DNA from: Liolophura sinensis
Taxonomy: Eukaryota; Mollusca; Polyplacophora; Chitonida; Chitonidae
Reading direction: 5' to 3'
Assembly (NCBI RefSeq): GCF_032854445.1
Contig: NC_088295.1
Location: 57,081,249 to 57,145,248, forward strand
Length of the DNA stretch: 64,000 nt
In this document: one piece after another, positions 1-10,704 of the stretch
Layout: every line of letters starts with the position of its first letter
How positions within the stretch are numbered: the stretch's first letter is position 1
Notes under the pieces: generated by a model
Databases searched by the model: none
What the model was told of the DNA's origin: nothing
The model's input: the letters and a program-made list of their open reading frames with translations, nothing else
Made by a program: the position numbers and the translations under genes

Positions 1-62
1 TTTGTCTGAATTTTCGAACTACTTAATTGTCTGTTTTTGTGTGCTTTCTGTTACTGTACTAG

Positions 63-126
63 GATTAAATTTGGAGTACCCCTCCAGGCGGCGTTGAAGA
101 ATGGCTTCCCTCCAAGACCCCTGGTG
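63..126 (+). CDS. RhoGAP gene, exon a (start of GAP domain)
   Basis: Acceptor tactag at 57-62 and donor gtgagt at 127. The 64-nt exon has one leading base, then 21 codons reading IKFGVPLQAALKNGFPPRPL plus V, and ends in phase 0. FGVPL is the usual first strand of RhoGAP domains. It joins in phase to the next exon, which starts ELLAYIAKEG. Confidence 0.75.
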
Positions 127-3100
127 GTGAGTTTTGTCATCAAGAAAACACCACTCAGAGTTTGCTTAGCTCCTCTTGCATAAATTTGGTTTTCCTCTCT
201 GCATTTTGCACTCTGTATTGTTGTGTATTTTAATGTGGCAGGAAGGATGTTAGCAAAAAGTCTGTTGCACAATTTTAGCAGAGTTACTTCCCTTTTTTGT
301 AATATTCTTTGAATCAACCTTTTCACCAGCATCACTTCAGAATTACCTCTGAGAGTTTAAGATGCTTACTCTTAAAATTTCAGGTAGTATTATTAAGCTT
401 TACCATGTCTTAGGCTTTGACAATTAATCAAAATATTAAATACTGATTTATACCATTTTTCAGTGGGCGCTTTGAGCTGTCTTTGTTGCATATCCTGACG
501 GAAGATATAAATATCTGGGTTTGTTTCAGATATCTAACCAGAAACTCATACTGTGTTAGCATCAGATTTTATCAATAAGTGCTATTTGTTTGAAATAAAA
601 TGATTATGTACTACATCCTCTGTTGACTTTTGCCTTCATAGGAGCTATTGGCCTACATTGCCAAGGAAGGGGTGACTACCATGGACTTATTTCGAAGACC
701 TGGGAACCCCAATGATCTGAGGCGCATTGTAAAGAGACTGTCTGAAGGGAAGCCAGTCATTCTGTCGAATTACAATTTTTATACTCTGGCATCTGTAGTT
801 AAGGTAATGTATGTTTACTAAGAGGCAGAGCATAACAGCGATTTCCTACTTCGATATGCTGAATAGTTTGCCATATACTACCGGTAACGACCTTTTGCGG
901 AAGGAAACAAAGTGCCACTGTAATGGCACATATGTAACAAGCTTCAGTGAATTTGTTGCTTAAGCATACGGCATTCAATATAGTATGAACAGACTTTATT
1001 GTACCCAGATTGGAAACACGACGTTTCGATGTAGTTACTAACATCGTTATCATGTAAATTACTTGTTAGTAACTACATCGGAACGTCGTGTTAATAAACT
1101 AAGAAGCTGTATATCCATAAGAATGCCTTGCTCAGTGTACTTTCATCCCAAATTCTAAATGCCACTCAAACAGGTTAATATCTGTTACCTGACTAGTTCT
1201 TTCCCCTAAATTAATAAAGCTTTACATGTAAGTCCACATGTACTATCTTTTCTAAACTTGAAACCATACAGTCATGTCAAATTATGATAACCCTCTTTCG
1301 TAAATTATTTCATTTAACTTTCATTTAACCAGTTGCTATAAAGGAGACTGGAGAGTTACTATTGTGATGTTTATCAGTCTGTTTTTGTCTTTTTCTTGAC
1401 TTAGAAATTCTTACTACGGATACCAGAAGGTGTGTTCGGGCCTGAGGGCGAGGAACGTCTTTTACAAGTGCTTTCATTAGCTCATACTATCGACCAATAT
1501 GAAGCAGTTCATCAGTAAGTGCTAATTTAGTGTATTTCTTCAAACTTAGAGTGCATATATAAGCATATTCAAGGAGGATTCATTTTTGAAGATTGTACAA
1601 CCTATATACCTTGGCAAGCCCAGAAAATTATGAATGTCTATATGATGTTTATGTTTTGTTTTTTGTGTGTGTTTTTCTTTACAAAATAAGGACATATGTA
1701 ATAAATTTCCCCTTAAAGTTTGTGGTCTAATATTTCACAGATTTGATTTGTGTCGGTTAATGCAGCCATTCTAAATAAGATTTTCAAGATAACCATACTC
1801 GTTCATGTAAGGCGCCTTGTTGGCTCAGATGGTTTATTCCACTAACTCTGGTTTCCTGCTCAGCATAAGTAGGAAACGTTGCACTGGCTTGGGGGCAAGT
1901 GATTTAGTCTTGAGCCAGCTCTGATTCACATTTTCAATGGGAAGTGATTTTGTATTTTAGCTTACATCTTCTGGTGCTCTTCAAAAGCCTGTAATATATG
2001 TTAATATTGAAATGTTTTGTGTTGCAGATTCATCAATTCATTAAGTACAGGTCATCAGCAGTTGTTATCATTGTTATTTGGGACGTGGTTTCGCATCGTC
2101 AACCATTCAGATATCAACTCCATGTCGGCTGAAGCGCTGTCTCGCAGTGTGGCTGGCAGTATGTTCCATACATGTGCAGAGGACCCGGAAAAGGTCACCA
2201 AAGCCAGCCAAATCATGCAAATCTTAATTGACAATTTTGGTGTGGCCAGCATGTTTGGTGAACAAAATATAAACTATTTTGCTGAGACCACTCGGACAGG
2301 GCTACATGTCCGGGAGCGATTTCGCTACCAGTACAATTACCCTCCCGAAGAAATTCTACCTCGTAAGTATGCCTTCTGTATTCTGTATATTTTCCCTCTT
2401 TGTCGAGAATTCTGTAGTGATTTGTCGTCTACTGAGAAAATATGTGTATTTACCTTTATGCTGTCATCCTAGTCTTTTTCTGCATTTGCCTTTAAATGTG
2501 AGAAAGCTTAATTGTTCGGCAAGCTCTTAGAAATAGGGCCTTTTCTGATATTACAGTGGAACCTATGATTGATCATGATCCACATGAATGCAGTATGTCA
2601 AAGGGTGAGTTATTCCCCCTGTCTGCATTTCACCCCCCACCAGGTGTTCTCTTTGTTGATCCCACATCTGACACCAGATTTTGTGGCTAAAAAGAAGTGT
2701 TCACAGGGACTGAGATTCTGTTGGCCTATGATTTGTAGTGCACTTTAAAATAAATTTTCAGCTAAAAGGTAAATAATTCACACTCTTTATTAAGTGAGCA
2801 GATGCAGAATTCCAAAACTAGTTTATTTTAGTCATTAGGTTTTGTTTTTTTTATTCATTCAAGACAGATTATAGGCATCACATGCATATATTTATAGACT
2901 TTATTCAGCTATTCAGGGGAGAATGCTGTGTTAAGGTATGTTGAACAAATTGGTCATAGCCTATAAGCCATATTCACATAACAGATTGGGAAACGCCCAT
3001 CAATACAACCTTCTTGTGCATGCATGGCTTAGCACAGCATTTTCTCCTGATTAGATGAATGTGGCCTATAAATGACACATGCGTTGGAAACTTAGGAGTT

Positions 3101-6100
3101 TTAATGTGTCAGTAAATGTGGTTTCAAGAAAAAGAATGCCTTTTCCAAATTTTGTGTCTGATTTTTTTTATAGGGTTAGATTATTTCACTTTATAATCTG
3201 CCTGGTGTGTTTTGCATCCAGTGTAGTTCATTTTGAGGATGGTGCCCGTTTGTTCAAAGTTTAACCAGATGTGTCTTACTTTAGTTCATCGCTGTGTTAC
3301 ATGTACCCGCATAACTGCATACATGGCAACTGTAGTAGTTTAGTTGTAATGATTGTACATTTATTTACTAATTTTACATTTACATATGTGCAAAAGCATG
3401 CTTACAACAACAACAAAAAAAACAAGCAAACTAATACTGAGTCATTGGTTGACTTTTGGTTGTAGTTTAAAACTTACACATACATTCATGCAATGGAGAT
3501 GCATTGCTTAAAACATTCTAGTTACATGTAGAATGTAAAATGTAACTAGCAAACTGGTGTTGGACATCATTTACTGTACAGGAAGTTTAACATCAACTCC
3601 TTGGCAACTGAATTACACAGAAAACTATATTAATAATAGAAAGTACATCTCGCTACTTTACTAGATTTACTTTATATTAGACTAGTCAAAAAAGAACCAT
3701 TACTTGATTGTTAAAAAAGGAAGTTATTTAGCACACTTTAATTAGCTTTAGTGAAGATAATCTGATTAAGACAGTCTTATACCTGTGCATACCTGAGTTT
3801 AAACTTATTGGCTTTGATCTTTCAGCTGCTGAATTAAATGAGCCCTAACTGATTTTCTTCATTTTTTTACTAGGGAGCTAAAACTAATATTTTTTTTTTG
3901 TGTTGGAAATTAACGACTGATTAAGATGACATAAGTACTATGCATTACACACTGTGCCATCACAGCCCCGTTTAAAGTTAGGATTATTTGAGAAAAAATG
4001 AGCAAATTTCATGGGTGGGCACACATCTGTGGCTTTACCTGGGCTGTTTGAATAGATCACAAAAGGACAGTGAATAGATAAATATCTATTTCAGATGGTT
4101 TGTGGGGAAGGCAAATTATTTTGCTCCTGGCTTCTTATTTTTTTTTTTTTTTTTTTTCAAAGCCTGATACTCGGCTACAAATCATTCAGTTGAAAAAACT
4201 TAATAGCATATGTGTTGTTAGAGATGAAATAAGCAGAATTTTCTCGGGATGCTAGAAATATTTCTATTCATGGAATTAAAAATGTTAGGTTCTCTTGGTG
4301 TTTTGCTCTGCAGGAGGGCAATTTTGTAATTGTAGTTGCACAGCTTATTAATAACCCCACTATTTCACTGGTACCAAAAGGTACCTGATTGGAATCGGAC
4401 CAGAGTGTAATTCTGATGATAGCCAGCACTACTTGCAGTGTAAAGTTAAATCTGTCAAAAGATTTAAATTAAAAGTGGTGTCATGAAGTTAGAATTCACT
4501 AATTTCATCTTAAGCTGCTCTAATTAGCTGTACTACTTAGCTACATGCACAAGGAACAATGCTGAACACTGTGCTTGACTCATAGCCAAATTTTTCAAAG
4601 GGTGAGTTATTCCCCCCTGTGTCCAACTCACCCCACCAGGTGTTTTTTTTTATGTATCCCACTTCTGACTCCAAATGTTGTTACAAAATAAATACCCACT
4701 AAGATTAAAATGAGGCTTTTTTAAATTGTCTAGGTGCAGTTTATGCAGCAAATTGCCTAATTTAAACCTGTTGTTGTGATATTTTTTCCCCCTTCTTTTC
4801 ATCCTCCTACATTACTCCAGTCTCACTAAGAGTAGTCATATTTTTATATTTACAACTCTTAGTTTTGTTGGACTTGCATGTCTTTTGACTCTCTGATTTT
4901 TGTGATCTTACTGTAATTTTAATGCTAAGTTATAGTTCACTTGCGGTTCGAATCCTGTTAATCTCTACCTTTAACCTTTTCTCACAGCATGTAATTTATC
5001 TCTGTTTTTTTTTCTTTCTTAATTTTATGATCTATTATTATTTTTTTACACTGAGTATGTCTTTCACGTAAGAGTTATTCCCCCTGTGTCCACTGCACGA
5101 TTCTGTTTTTGCTTCTGGCATGTATAGGAGAGAAGTCACTTGGATGGTTTGCCTTACTCTTACAAGAGGAGGCAAACAAGCATGGTTTCAGTCTGACAAA
5201 GAATGGTAAGACCAAACCAAACTAACTGTAAGACCCCATTACAGCTTGTTGAGAGGTAGCCCAGCCTTTGACATCTAATAGCTTTAGATGCACATACCTG
5301 TACATGTAGCATGTGTGGTAGCCTATGCATAGTTCTGTACTCTGTTGCTTTGTTCCTCATTGGTGTCACAAGTTCAAATCTGTCTCTAATTCTTATAGTG
5401 TTTTTTGTGAAGTACTAAATTCTACAGTAAAAAAATTTGTGGAGGTGGAACAATGCTTTCTTCTGACCTTTCGAACATTTCATTTTACCCATGGTGCATT
5501 TTGATGCTGTACTCTTGATAAAATCACTTAAATTTGTATATGGAAAAATTTGATGGACTTAATGTGTTCAGATTCTAATAACCAAGTCGCTGTGAGTCTA
5601 AAGCAGCTGACAAAAAAAAAAAAAAGAGTCTGGCTCATTGCAAAGTGTTAAACTCGTACTGATAATTCAGTTGTGAACAGAGCAGAAGAAAATTTGCTAA
5701 AAAGCACTATTGATAGAGATATTGATGGATTTATAACCTTTTACGGATGAAGCATGAGAGTTTGTAGTCAAGAACTACCTGAGCCGCATGATAACCTGCC
5801 TGAGACACCTACTCCCCTGCTTGGTTCTAGTTTGTGCGTGTAATCCAACAAAATGTCCTTGTACTACATTCAGTGTTTACTAGCAGGAATAAAACTGTAA
5901 AGTAGGCCTTGTGTTTACAGCAGTGGATAAAAAACCTGAACTTTGCTCTAAGTAGTTACATTTCTGTCCAATTCAAGGATATTTTTCCAAAGACAAGGCC
6001 GTGTAGAGCTAATTTTGACTAATAGAGGTACATGTGATTTCGTTGAAATTTCTTCTGTTCTAATATAGGTAGTTTTTTTTCTGTACCAATACTGTACTAA

Positions 6101-9100
6101 CTTTAGAAGCACAAATTAGGTTTAAAATATGTTAAGTCAGTGTGTTGACTAGATTCTAAGCCAAGTGACTGCTCAAAAAATCTGACATGCTTTTTCTCTC
6201 TCTTTTTTGGTTTGCTTTTTAATGATGTAGCAGTAGAAAGATGCTTTTTTTTTCTGAATGCACACTTCCTTAATCTGCCATTCTATTGACATTCACTTTA
6301 AAATTAAAATCAAATGGGTTAACTCTAACTTTTTAGGTCTGACAACAACCTGCGGATGGTCGTGGGTTTCCCCCGGGATCTGCCGGGTTTCCTCCCACCA
6401 TAATGCTGGCCGCCGTGATATATTCTGAAATATATATATATATATATATAAATAAGTGAAGTATTCTTGAGTACGGCGTAAAACACAAATCAAATAAATA
6501 AATAAATAAATCTAGCTTTTTGTTTACACTGTATTGTGCTTTGTACTCTTATTGAAAGATCATTTGATCAGTTGGCTCAATCAAAAACACATCACTTAAG
6601 TTGAAATGATACCCTTCTACATACGTCAAGGAAGTATCACCTGTTGTATGGTAATTAATATTAATAAATATTATTGTACTAATAAGTATACATTCTTCTT
6701 GAGTACATATACATTAAGAATATCACAGGAATCTTCTATATGTGTACATTTTTTGTGGATATATCAAAATTGTTGTAAAGTATACAAATACCGGAATCTC
6801 TCATCCTTTCTGCACATGAAGGTGCCAATTTCATTGAGATTTATGTACCCCCTTTTTTTTTTTGGATTTTGGAGATAAAACAACTCTGTTTGGGTTGGCC
6901 AATTTCAGGGCTTCACAAAAAGTATAATTTTATAAGCCTACCCAGAATAATGCCCTAAGAATATGTGTAAAGAAACATCTCGCAAAAATGCAAAAAGTTT
7001 GAAGAATTACAGTTTATGTACATGACAAGTCCACATGCTACTTGCTTTTGAACCACATCAGCATTTATTAAAGTATCAAGGAGTCATTCCTTTCCCCCAT
7101 GTAGTATTTTCCAGAATTATGCATTTTTTGTACCGTGTGTAGATACGGCATGTTTTCATTCTCCCCCTTTTATGTGTTTTTTTTTTCCTTGGATTGTGAT
7201 GGATTGAAATCTTGCATCTACTCCAGTCATGTAAACCAACATTTATACTGAGTTGTTGGTATATTTATTTATTTATGTGATTAGTGCTTTATGCCGTACT
7301 CAAGAATATTTCACTTATACGATGGTGGCCAGCATTATGGTGGGAAGAAACTTGGCACAGCCCCGGGGAACCCACAACTATCCGCAGGTTGTTGCTAGAC
7401 CTTCCCACTTACGGCTGGAGAAGAAGCTAGCATGAGCTAGTTGTTGGTATAAGTAAGGATTGCAATTCATGTTCTTTAGTTATGTAACAAATTCTAATTT
7501 TTTAAATTTACCATCAAAGCCGGGTTAGTGTTTGTTGAATGGTAGTTCCAAAATTTTGTGACCACTTACCCTTGACAATGGAAACAGCTTTGTTTCAAAT
7601 CCAGCTCTGTCTCCCTTTGGCTATGAGGTTTGTGAGGTGACTGGCTAGTCTTGCAAAATCTCATACTGTTTCAAGTTACCTGTGGTCCGGTGGACAGTCT
7701 GGCATTAAACAGAACTGTGAAATATGTAAAGATGGTCACAAAAGGAAATCGATCAAGCAGTAAGAATTTACTTCTGTCATCTTTTTGAATAGCTTATTGT
7801 TGTTGGTGATTTGAAAATTTTGAATGGTTGCAATACCAGACTGTCCGGAGACAGGGTTCTGTAACTGCGAGACTATTGTCTGAGAAGATATGTTTATGTA
7901 TTACGAAGATAGTGTTAGACATAAGTGAAATAAAGATATTTAAATAATAAGTCAAAGGAAGCCAGTAACCCTTCTTACATATGTTAAATTTCATATCCTC
8001 AACTGCAGTCCACAACATAAAATATTTCTTGAATGAAGTATTAAAAGGTTGGCTTCTGTAGAATAAGTTAAATGTTGGCTTTTGACAAAAAAATATTCTG
8101 AGAATCTGATGTTTGATATGTTTATCATTGTGTAATATAATATACAGTGCATGTAAATATAAATACTTACGTTATGTAATTTTTGTTCATGTTATATGTA
8201 CAAATGTACTATATGTAAATTTCTCACGTGTACATGTATATTAATCATGTAGCATTATTAAAAGGATAGAAGATTCCATTTACTACTGTTAAAAGTGAAT
8301 TAAATGGAGATTCAAAATTTTTTTTTAGTATTTGGTGAACACAGGAAATCAAAAACTACACGATCAGTTTCATTGTGCAATGGGGTATTAATTTATATAA
8401 AATTTACAGAAAAAATGTATAAGTACATAAAGGATCAGAGAAGCTGTAATCAGTGTTGAAGTTAATGTGCATTTTGGTATTCAAAGTTAACTAACCATAT
8501 TGAGAAATTATCTGAAATATCCAAGGATAGCTTTGAAATGGTTATAAAAAGATCTGGTGTAGGGGACCAGCTTGCCTAATTGCTTTCTTGTGTCCATGTT
8601 CGGTTTTAAAAGTACATGTTTGTAAGTGTACTTGGTATTTTGAAGAGGAAAAATTCACCATAGAATGCTGGTGTTTTTTTCGAGATTTGGTATGGCCATG
8701 GTTTGTGTATGTATAGACATATACATGTATGTCTATCCTGGAATAATGGAGGCTCTGGCTACTGAAGCAATGTTGCTATGCAAGCTTGTGATAAATGACT
8801 GGCAGGGCTAAGTTCAGCTTAATTTAAGCAATACCTTGTCAGATTTGTTTTGGTTTCATGCACATTGCCATTTAAGCCCTTTAAGAACCAGTAGGCGTCA
8901 GTTCAACTTTCAACCTCAATTCAGCCACATGGGTTTTAGTGGAATTCCATTCCATTTGATTTTGTGCTTGTCCATGCTAAGCATTTCACCAGTTTGTATG
9001 TTGCAGAGTTGTTCCCCTTGTTTGGATTCCTTTTGACATACATGTGTTGAATGCTAGAAAGAATCTTTTTTGGCATATGATTACATTCATTTTACATGAA

Positions 9101-10704
9101 CTGTTTTGTGATTAGATAAAACTGTTTGTGGATCAGCATGTGATTTATATGCATGTCATTGGATGAAAATATGCATACCAAAATTCATATGCAATTGAAT
9201 CAAATGTTTTAAATTATGAGAAAACTTTTCAAAACTGTCTTATAACTGTATCACACGTTTCAATTTTTCTGCTAAAAAATTTTCTTGATTCTTGTCCTTA
9301 GATAATTCGTACATGTATTGATACTTTCAAATTTATTTATATGTGGTAATATGGGATATTTATTTTTTGATCTTTTCACTCTCTCTTTCATCTCGTTTTT
9401 GAGTTTCTCTAGCAACGCAAGTCACATTTAATGATTTTTTTTTTCAACTCTCCCGATGTATTTAATCACGCCTTTTCGTTCATTTAATGGTGTCTATTTT
9501 TTTTATCGGTGTACACAGCTATTACAGAAGATGAATTTTATCACGATCGAACGGCAGCACAGATCCATGGTGGTTGCCGTGGAGACAGCATAAGTCCTGA
9601 GCGAGACTTCCACGAAGATGAGGACATGCAGATAGATTTATCACACCCGCTGACGTGTCAGAGTGAGGCTCAGCTTGTAATCACTGTTACCACGGCGTCA
9701 GCACCTGAAGTCTCCATGTTACCCTCGCCAGAAGTCAGCAAGGTGAGGCAACTCTTCCCACTACACAAAGAAATAATATGTCCGGGGCCGATTTCATGCA
9801 ACACTTTAGTAACTTGAGTCAAAATTCTGAAGTTTTGGCCTAAGAAAAGGTTCATATCCCCAAAAAGTTGCTTATTAGGCATACCAGATTTCAACTCCCA
9901 AGTTCCAACAGCTGGCGTTAAAATCAGATTTAACATTTTGACATATCACAGTCAGCTTTATGGAATCCCTATGCACTGAATAGCTCAATTGTTAGAGTGG
10001 TGGAGTCCTAGGCCTATGGCGTGAACTCAGTTCTCACTTGAGCCAGTATCTTCACTGGTCTTGAGGTTTTACCTTAGTGACGGAAATTCTGTGTATTTTG
10101 GTGCATTCTCTGATGATGTTGATGATAGTAACTGGCAACTGGCCCTCGTTCACAACATAACACTTAAATACTTGCCACTCATTTGTTGCAGCGACCCAAG
10201 TCCTTGGAAGACAATCTTAATGATGTCAAGACTCTATATCAAACAAAAAGCTTGAGTCGTTTTAACTCAGTGAAACGGAAGCAACTTGAGCGCTTACGCC
10301 AGCGTTCTGATTGGTTCCTGGGGCCAGGCAGCAGTCGGAGCCAGAGCGAGGGCTATCATCACACGGAGAGTCCTCAGACCACAACTATCCTCATTGAGGA
10401 CCGGCAGAACAACTCTGCCAACTCCGTTACAAAGGCGGCGTCTGAGGGCACAGTGCTCGACGTCCTTGGCTCCGATGCCGACAGTGTGTTTACGGACGGT
10501 ACCAGTCGGAGTGAGTCGCCCGCGTCTGAACCCATCCACTCCCGCCACCGGGAGAAGCATGACATCATAAACAGTGACATGATGGCGGACATGTCCGAAA
10601 AAGAGGAGTGTCACGGCTCCAGAAAAATCACAGAGGAAGACTTAACAGAAACGGACGTTCGCTGTTACCTTCTGGAACATTCGTACGGGGGCGACCCGTC
10701 ATAG
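63..10704 (+). CDS. RhoGAP-domain protein, C-terminal part (multi-exon; 5' end outside window)
   Basis: Spliced exons 63-126, 642-803, 1405-1514, 2028-2362, 2557-2604, 9519-9742 and 10192-10704 join in phase to give 484 residues ending in TAG. Residues 1 to about 190 are a RhoGAP domain, which in this family speeds GTP hydrolysis by Rho-type GTPases. The fold starts at the FGVPL strand. The arginine finger is R39 in LFRRPGN and the conserved lysine is K75 in VVKKFLLRIP. The usual Asn of the MSxxNL motif is Ala148 (MSAEAL), so catalysis may be weak. After the domain comes a Ser/Asp/Glu-rich, probably disordered tail with a conserved-looking basic helix, RFNSVKRKQLERLRQRSDWF. The start codon and upstream exons lie left of base 1. 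I do not recognise the subfamily well enough to give a symbol. Membership of the RhoGAP family is secure; GAP activity is inferred. Confidence 0.85.
642..803 (+). CDS. RhoGAP gene, exon b (arginine finger)
   Basis: Acceptor ttcatag before 642 and donor gtaatg at 804. The exon holds 54 codons, phase 0 at both ends. It encodes the helix with the arginine finger (DLFRRPGNPNDLRR) and ends at VVK, where the second K in VVKK is contributed by the next exon. Confidence 0.85.
1015..1092 (+). repeat. 28-bp inverted repeat (intronic hairpin)
   Basis: Arms 1015-1042 and 1065-1092 are complementary over 28 positions with one mismatch, which would be a U-G wobble in the sense RNA. The loop is 22 nt. It lies in an intron of the RhoGAP gene. 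It could be a pre-miRNA-like hairpin or a MITE remnant. Confidence 0.75.
1405..1514 (+). CDS. RhoGAP gene, exon c
   Basis: Acceptor gacttag before 1405 and donor gtaagt at 1515. The 110-nt exon encodes KFLLRIPEGVFGPEGEE and onwards to YEAVH, leaving two bases of a Gln codon. KxFLxxxPE is the conserved RhoGAP helix that follows the catalytic lysine. Confidence 0.85.
1811..1910 (+). repeat. tRNA-like A-box remnant
   Basis: TGGCTCAGATGG at 1821 fits the pol III A-box consensus and sits in a head-like context (ggcgccttgttggctcagat). I see no convincing B box. It is probably the decayed head of a tRNA-derived SINE in the intron, not a tRNA gene. Confidence 0.3.
2028..2362 (+). CDS. RhoGAP gene, exon d (end of GAP domain)
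   Basis: Acceptor tgttgcag before 2028 and donor gtaagt at 2363; 335 nt. It encodes FINSLSTGHQQLLSLLFG through SMSAEALSRSVAGSMF to RFRYQYNYPPEEILP. It carries the last RhoGAP helices, including the position where Ala replaces the usual Asn. It ends with one base of the next codon. Confidence 0.85.
2557..2604 (+). CDS. RhoGAP gene, exon e (small symmetric exon)
   Basis: Acceptor atattacag before 2557 and donor gtgagt at 2605. It is 48 nt, phase 1 at both ends, so it can be skipped without a frameshift. It reads LEPMIDHDPHECSMSK. The donor lies inside a motif (gtgagttattccccc) that recurs elsewhere in the window. Confidence 0.65.
2915..3048. repeat. Inverted repeat with 21-bp arms
   Basis: Arms 2915-2935 and 3028-3048 are complementary with three differences, all of them G-U compatible in the sense RNA, around a spacer of 92 bp. 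It could be a small MITE or an intronic RNA structure. No clear target-site duplication was seen. Confidence 0.5.
5128..5205 (+). CDS. Candidate alternative cassette exon of the RhoGAP gene
   Basis: An open 78-nt block lies between acceptor tgtatag (5121-5127) and donor gtaaga (5206). It is phase 1 at both ends, so it fits between the 48-nt exon and the exon at 9519 without breaking the frame. It would add 26 residues including EKSLGWFALLLQEEANKHG. No homologue is recalled; without RNA data it may be a decoy. Skipping it also gives an intact protein. Confidence 0.4.
6335..6510 (+). repeat. SINE (tRNA-headed, AAAT tail), 5'-truncated
   Basis: The core (ctgcggatggtcgtgggttt, cctcccaccataatgctgg) and tail (gagtacggcgtaaaacac, then aaataaataaat) are present but the tRNA head is absent. 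A (TA)n run at 6430-6450 interrupts the 3' part. It lies in the 6.9-kb RhoGAP intron. Confidence 0.85.
7258..7436 (-). repeat. SINE fragment, reverse orientation
   Basis: The reverse-complement SINE 3' half begins at the (TTTA)n tail and includes gccgtactcaagaatatttc. It breaks off before the tRNA-like head. It lies in the RhoGAP intron. Confidence 0.8.
9519..9742 (+). CDS. RhoGAP gene, exon f (acidic linker)
   Basis: Acceptor gtacacag before 9519 and donor gtgagg at 9743. It is 224 nt, entering in phase 1 and leaving in phase 0. It encodes ITEDEFYHDRTAAQIHGG to MLPSPEVSK, an acidic, low-complexity linker that follows the GAP domain. The preceding intron is about 6.9 kb. Confidence 0.8.
9971..10045 (+). 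repeat. tRNA-like SINE head remnant
   Basis: TAGCTCAATTG at 9981 is a perfect A-box fit, followed by ttagagtggtggagtcctag. The B-box position is degenerate and no acceptor stem closes. This is more likely a tRNA-derived repeat than a functional tRNA. It lies in the last RhoGAP intron. Confidence 0.35.
10192..10704 (+). CDS. RhoGAP gene, terminal coding exon
   Basis: Acceptor tttgttgcag before 10192; in-frame stop TAG at 10702-10704. It encodes RPKSLEDNLNDVKTLYQTK, a basic RFNSVKRKQLERLRQRSDW segment, then a Ser/Thr/Glu-rich tail ending HSYGGDPS. GC content and codon use are visibly higher than in the flanking introns. The basic stretch may be a binding or phosphorylation region; this is inference. 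Confidence 0.85.
   Translation, partial: RPKSLEDNLNDVKTLYQTKSLSRFNSVKRKQLERLRQRSDWFLGPGSSRSQSEGYHHTESPQTTTILIEDRQNNSANSVTKAASEGTVLDVLGSDADSVFTDGTSRSESPASEPIHSRHREKHDIINSDMMADMSEKEECHGSRKITEEDLTETDVRCYLLEHSYGGDPS

Noticed and set aside
4577-4604. Extra RhoGAP micro-exon between catag and gtgagt
   Set aside because: Only a partial copy of the 48-nt exon's 3' edge is present; the 5' part does not resemble an exon and no conserved peptide results.
4945-4955. Isolated perfect B box (ggttcgaatcc)
   Set aside because: No A box at the right distance and no cloverleaf; chance or remnant of a repeat.
9971-10045. Functional tRNA gene
   Set aside because: The A box fits but the B box and acceptor stem do not; treated as a SINE-head remnant.
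10286-10614. Alternative frames over the last RhoGAP exon on both strands
   Set aside because: Shadows caused by the GC-rich coding exon; the main frame joins all upstream exons in phase.
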